Part shown: piece after piece, positions 60,135 through 64,000 of the stretch
Layout: every line of letters begins with the position of its first letter
Numbering within the stretch: the first letter of the stretch is position 1
Assembly (NCBI GenBank): GCA_947474565.1
Contig: CANJIS010000008.1
Coordinates: forward strand, 1-64,000
From: Alphaproteobacteria bacterium
Lineage (GTDB): Bacteria; Pseudomonadota; Alphaproteobacteria; Micropepsales; Micropepsaceae
DNA length: 64,000 nt
Direction: 5' to 3'
Translations under genes and position numbers: made by a program
Notes under the pieces: model-generated
The model's database searches: none
Seen by the model: the letters and a program-made list of their open reading frames with translations, nothing else
What the model was told of the DNA's origin: nothing

Positions 60135-60965
60135 ATGAGCGCCCCTCGCCCGCCCCTTTTTGACTTTCGCACAGCCCGGATACGGCAAAACCGTGCCCGG
60201 CGGCTGGAGGGGGAACGGTTTTTCGACGCCATGGCGCTGGAAGGGCTGACCGACCGGTTGGCGGCCGTAACCAAAAGCTTTGCCAACGGCCTGATGGTCG
60301 GGGCCGCCGTGCCGCCAGAATTGCAAAGCTTCGCCGAAAACTGGTCTCAATCCGATTTTGATACGAATGAAGTCCTGGGGGCTGGTGAGGCGCAATTCGA
60401 TCTCGCCATCAGCGTTTTTTCTTTGCAGGCGATCAACGACCTGCCAGGCGCGCTGGTGCAGATCCGCCGCGCCTTGAAACCAGATGGCTTGTTCCTGGGC
60501 GTGTTGTTCGGCGGCGCCACGCTTACCGAATTGCGCCAAAGCTTCGCCGCGGCGGAAAGCGAAACCATGGGCGGCATCAGCCCCCGGGTTTCACCCTTTG
60601 CCGATGTGCGCGATTTGGGCGGCTTGTTGCAGCGGGCGGGCCTGGCGCTGCCGGTGGCGGATGTGGAACGCAGTCATGTCCGCTATGGCGATTTCTTCGC
60701 CTTGGGCCGCGACCTGCGCGCCCATGGCCTGACCAATGTCTTGAGCGAAAGAAGCAAAAGGTTTCTGCGCCGCAGGACCCTGGCGGCGATGCTGGGGCAT
60801 TACCGCGCTCTCCACGCCGATGGCGGCAAGCTGTGCGCCACATTCGAGATTGTCTATCTGACGGGCTGGGCGCCGCATCAAAGCCAGCAGCAGCCGCTGA
60901 AGCCCGGCAGCGCCAGGACACGCCTGGCCGACGTGCTGGGGACGGTCGAGAAAAAGCTTACTTGA
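60135..60965 (+). CDS. SAM-dependent methyltransferase (BioC/NDUFAF5-like)
   Basis: LFDFRTARIRQNRARRLEGERFF, AQFDLAISVFSLQAINDLPGALVQIRRALKPDGLFLGVLFGGATLTELRQS. Confidence 0.88.
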   Translation: MSAPRPPLFDFRTARIRQNRARRLEGERFFDAMALEGLTDRLAAVTKSFANGLMVGAAVPPELQSFAENWSQSDFDTNEVLGAGEAQFDLAISVFSLQAINDLPGALVQIRRALKPDGLFLGVLFGGATLTELRQSFAAAESETMGGISPRVSPFADVRDLGGLLQRAGLALPVADVERSHVRYGDFFALGRDLRAHGLTNVLSERSKRFLRRRTLAAMLGHYRALHADGGKLCATFEIVYLTGWAPHQSQQQPLKPGSARTRLADVLGTVEKKLT

Positions 60966-61110
60966 GGCCGTTGCCCGCGTTGTTGATCATGGTGTTGACG
61001 CTGATGCCGATGCTGGTGATTGCGCCGATCACGACCAGGGCGATCAACCCGCCCAGCAATGCATATTCAATGGCGGTGGCGCCGGACGTATCCGCCGCGA
61101 AACGCGTCAC
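60958..61110 (-). CDS. Flp-family type IVb pilin
   Basis: (GTG)TRFAADTSGATAIEYALLGGLIALVVIGAITSIGISVNTMINNAGNGLK; G-ATAIEYALL prepilin cleavage/TM motif. Confidence 0.82.
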   Translation of the reverse strand: MTRFAADTSGATAIEYALLGGLIALVVIGAITSIGISVNTMINNAGNGLK

Positions 61111-61529
61111 AACAGATCGCGCAGCATGGGAAGAAGCGGCAAGTCGGCCGCGGGCATAGGATAGGCGTCCGCGTTCAACATGAGATCGCGGGGCTTGATC
61201 CATTTGAGCGCCGCATGCAGCAAGGGCTTCGCTTCGCCCTCCCAGCGCCGGCAAATATAAAGCGGCATCAAAAGGTGAAACCCGCCATAGGTATGCGAAG
61301 CAAAGGTGAATGGCGCGAGACAGGGCTCCTTCACCGTGATGCCGAGTTCCTCGTGAAGCTCGCGGATCAACGCTACTTCCGGCGTTTCCGCCTTTTCGAC
61401 CTTGCCACCTGGAAATTCCCATAAGCCCGCCATGCTTTTGCCTTCGGGACGTTGCGCAATCAGCACGCGTCCGTCAGGGTCCACCAACGCTGCCGCCACG
61501 ACCAGTAAAAGCTCGTGCGACGCGGTCAT
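61107..61529 (-). CDS. mutT: 8-oxo-dGTP diphosphatase MutT
   Basis: VLIAQRPEGKSMAGLWEFPGGKVEKAETPEVALIRELHEELGI (Nudix box). Confidence 0.94.
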   Translation of the reverse strand: MTASHELLLVVAAALVDPDGRVLIAQRPEGKSMAGLWEFPGGKVEKAETPEVALIRELHEELGITVKEPCLAPFTFASHTYGGFHLLMPLYICRRWEGEAKPLLHAALKWIKPRDLMLNADAYPMPAADLPLLPMLRDLL

Positions 61530-61608
61530 GATGAAATGCCCAGGGCTAAGGTTGAATTAAATGTCATGGTAAACGGGCAGTAATAGTTTCTCAGCAAAGG
61601 AGACGAAG

Positions 61609-62034
61609 ATGACGACTTTCGGAACGGCACAATGGCGCGGCGGCCTCAAGGACGGCAAGGGCGCGATTTCGACCAAAAGCGGGGCGCTCAAGGATGTGCC
61701 TTACGGCTTTGCCGCCCGCTTTGAAGGCCAGCCCGGCACCAATCCCGAGGAATTGATCGGGGCTGCCCATGCCTCCTGCTTCGCCATGGCCATGTCCCTG
61801 GGCCTGGGCAATGAAGGCTTCACCGCCGACCAGTTGGACGCCAAGTCCGAAGTGAATCTGGAAAAGGTGGCCGATGGTTTTGCCATCACCAAAATTCACC
61901 TGACGCTGCAGTCAAAAATTCCTGGGATCGATAACGACAAATTCCAGCAGATCGCCGAAGCCACCAAAAAGGGTTGCCCGGTGTCGAAATTGCTCACCGG
62001 CGCGACGATCACGTTGGAAGCAAAACTCGTCTAG
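61609..62034 (+). CDS. osmC: OsmC family peroxiredoxin
   Basis: TAQWRGGLKDGKGAISTKSGALKDVPYGFAARFEGQPGTNPEELIGAAHASCFAMAMSLGL. Confidence 0.92.
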   Translation: MTTFGTAQWRGGLKDGKGAISTKSGALKDVPYGFAARFEGQPGTNPEELIGAAHASCFAMAMSLGLGNEGFTADQLDAKSEVNLEKVADGFAITKIHLTLQSKIPGIDNDKFQQIAEATKKGCPVSKLLTGATITLEAKLV

Positions 62035-62552
62035 TGCGTGATCCCTGAGCGATCAATGAACCCATCACGATTGGGCATCTTGATTTTGGGCAGGCTCTTG
62101 GCATCAAGAACCGCATCCTTTTTCACGATGCCGTCAATCGACAGGATGTACGCGACCAGCGAATAGACTTCGTGGTCGTTCAGGGTGCGCGGCTTGTTTA
62201 CCGGCATGGCGCGGCGGATATAGTCGAACAAGGTGGTGGCATAGGGCCAATAGCTTGCCACCGTCTTGATCGGCTGCGGCGTTGTCAGCGAACCGATGCC
62301 GCCGGTCAGGCGGTCGGACGGCTGACCCTTGCCTTCCACGCCGTGGCACATCTGGCACTTGGCGGTGAAGACTTCCAAACCTTCCTTCACCGAGCCTTTG
62401 CCGGCGGGAAGATTGCTGCCGTCCGGCAGAATGGAAATGTCCCAGGCCTTGACCCGGGCCGGATCGGCAGCAACGCCAAAGTGCGGGGCGTCCGCTGCAA
62501 AAGCCGCGGTGGCGGAAACACAGAACAGGCCGGCGAGGATCATCTTACGCAT
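62031..62552 (-). CDS. c-type cytochrome (SoxD/SorB-like)
   Basis: Signal peptide; CQMCHGVEGKGQPSDRLTGG haem motif; translationally coupled to a SoxC-like gene. Confidence 0.85.
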   Translation of the reverse strand: MRKMILAGLFCVSATAAFAADAPHFGVAADPARVKAWDISILPDGSNLPAGKGSVKEGLEVFTAKCQMCHGVEGKGQPSDRLTGGIGSLTTPQPIKTVASYWPYATTLFDYIRRAMPVNKPRTLNDHEVYSLVAYILSIDGIVKKDAVLDAKSLPKIKMPNRDGFIDRSGITH

Positions 62553-63774
62553 AGGTGTTTTTCACGCTGTTGTCCGCGCCGATCGCCCAGCACTGGATAC
62601 CGTTGTTCTGATAGGCCTGGCCGGGAGCGAATGCTTTTACCCACTCGGCATGCGTGGGCTGGATATTGCCCATCTCGTCGGTGGCGCGGCTCATGATAGT
62701 GGCGGCCTGTCCGTTCCATTGCCAAGGCAGGCGGAAACGCGTCAGCGCCTTGGGCAGAACCGGGCCCGGCATATCCGCATTGGTCCAGGTCGCGCCGCCA
62801 TCGGTCGAAACTTCCAGCTTGGTGATGCGGCCATGGCCCGACCAGGCGACGCCTGAGATTTCATAAAATCCGGCGCCCTGCATGGTCATCTGACCCGACG
62901 GACGGGTGATGACCGATTTCACCGGCAAGACCAGGTTGAACTGACGGGCTTTGCCATCGGCCTGAAGCATCGAATATTTCGAGGTTTCATCCTTGGTCAT
63001 GCCCGGCAGGTTGGTGACCTTCAGACGGTGCACCCACTTGATGTTCAAATTGCCTTCCCAGCCCGGCATAATGAACCGCAACGGATAGCCCTGTTCGGGG
63101 CGCAGGCGCTCGCCATTCTGGAACAGAACCAGCAATGCCTGTTCCTTGGCAGCGGCCAGCGGAATGGAGCGGCTGATATTCGCCGCGTCGGCGCTTTCGG
63201 CGATCAGCCATTTGCCTTCGGGCTTGATGCCGGCTTCATCCAGCAGCGGACCCAGCTCTACGGCGGTCCACTCGCTGCAAGACAAAAGGCCGTGAATGCC
63301 GCCGGCGGTGAGCTGCGGCGGATTGGGACCGGAATTGCCGCCGCTGTTGCCGCCGCATTCCATGAAATGAATTCTGCTGACGCGGGGATAACGCATCAGC
63401 GCGTCCATGGTGAATTCCAGCGGCTTGTTCACCAGGCCATGGACCACCAGCCGGTGATTGGCGGGATCGATATCGGGCACGCCATTGTGGTGACGTTCAT
63501 AATGCAGACCGCTCGGCGTGATGATGCCTTCCAGCATTTCCAGCGGCGTGCGCGACGAACCGGTGCCGGGCGAGATGCCGGGCGTGCCGACAAGGCGCTT
63601 GACGCCCGCTTCGTAAGAGGCCGGCATGCCATAGCCGCTGAAGGGCTTGCCCGGCGTCAGCATGGATGGCGTAACGAAGTCCTGGGCGCGCGCGGCGGGT
63701 GCAGCGGCGGCGACACCGGCGCCGGCCAATCCCGCTTTCAGCAACTGACGGCGGGATGTCGTGTTCTTGGTCAT
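62545..63774 (-). CDS. soxC: Sulfite dehydrogenase-type molybdopterin oxidoreductase (SoxC-like)
   Basis: Tat signal SRRQLLKAGLAGAGVAAAAP; HYERHHNGVPDIDPANHRLVVHG; HFMECGGNSG; WEGNLNIKWVHRLKV. Confidence 0.9.
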   Translation of the reverse strand: MTKNTTSRRQLLKAGLAGAGVAAAAPAARAQDFVTPSMLTPGKPFSGYGMPASYEAGVKRLVGTPGISPGTGSSRTPLEMLEGIITPSGLHYERHHNGVPDIDPANHRLVVHGLVNKPLEFTMDALMRYPRVSRIHFMECGGNSGGNSGPNPPQLTAGGIHGLLSCSEWTAVELGPLLDEAGIKPEGKWLIAESADAANISRSIPLAAAKEQALLVLFQNGERLRPEQGYPLRFIMPGWEGNLNIKWVHRLKVTNLPGMTKDETSKYSMLQADGKARQFNLVLPVKSVITRPSGQMTMQGAGFYEISGVAWSGHGRITKLEVSTDGGATWTNADMPGPVLPKALTRFRLPWQWNGQAATIMSRATDEMGNIQPTHAEWVKAFAPGQAYQNNGIQCWAIGADNSVKNTYA

Positions 63775-63896
63775 GGCTCAACGCTTTTGTGAGATTCTGT
63801 CAGCGCGATACTAAGCACGGCGCGGAAGATCGCGCCAAGATTTTTCCGAAGGTCAGATCGCCACTGCGTTATGTCTGCGTGGAATGAACGCGCGCA

Positions 63897-64000
63897 TCAA
63901 CTGCGGTACGAACCATTGATATCGATGTAATCGTGCGTGAGATCGCAGGTCCAAACGCGGGCTTCGCCTTTGCCAAGCCCCAGTTCCACACCGATCTCGA
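63897..64000 (-). CDS. argJ: ArgJ, glutamate N-acetyltransferase/ornithine acetyltransferase (C-terminal fragment at window edge)
   Basis: Minus-strand translation ...[33 protein letters not shown]; characteristic ArgJ C-terminus. Confidence 0.9.
   Translation of the reverse strand, partial: EIGVELGLGKGEARVWTCDLTHDYIDINGSYRS

Overview
This 64 kb window is a GC-rich, gene-dense piece of an alphaproteobacterial chromosome. It is mostly conserved housekeeping synteny: atpHA; amt-glnK-queD-queF; pcm-popZ-valS; ilvD; rlpA-dacF-tmk-holB-tatD; mazG-hflX-hfq-dat-ntrXYCB; ispDF-pgpA-cinA; lipA-ratA; bfd-bfr; phaZ; clpB-DUF4167-prmC-prfA-ispG-rodZ-ptsP-lysC; ubiG; comF-grx; mutT; soxCD-like; argJ. Three tRNAs (Asn, Cys, Ser) are all on the minus strand. 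I see no prophage, CRISPR array, BGC, defence island or intact transposon, and I cannot support a claim of a large new system. The non-routine signals are local. (1) A chimeric 180-aa ORF at 4429-4971 joins a TonB-receptor N-terminus in frame to a HerA-like ATPase C-terminus. (2) The ilvD 3' end is duplicated: a 106-bp unit re-encodes the same C-terminal peptide with a synonymous change in nearly every codon. (3) A TPR protein has an in-frame amber stop inside a TPR motif. (4) comF is split by a -1 frameshift. (5) An orphan sRNA-like structure lies between tRNA-Cys and tRNA-Asn. (6) A 47-bp nested palindrome lies between divergent ntrB and ispDF. (7) A 50-codon Flp-type pilin gene overlaps the mutT stop. 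(8) Several strong palindromes lie inside or abutting genes (cinA, ntrC, valS start, atpH-atpA spacer). All family calls come from reading translated sequence; no database search was run.
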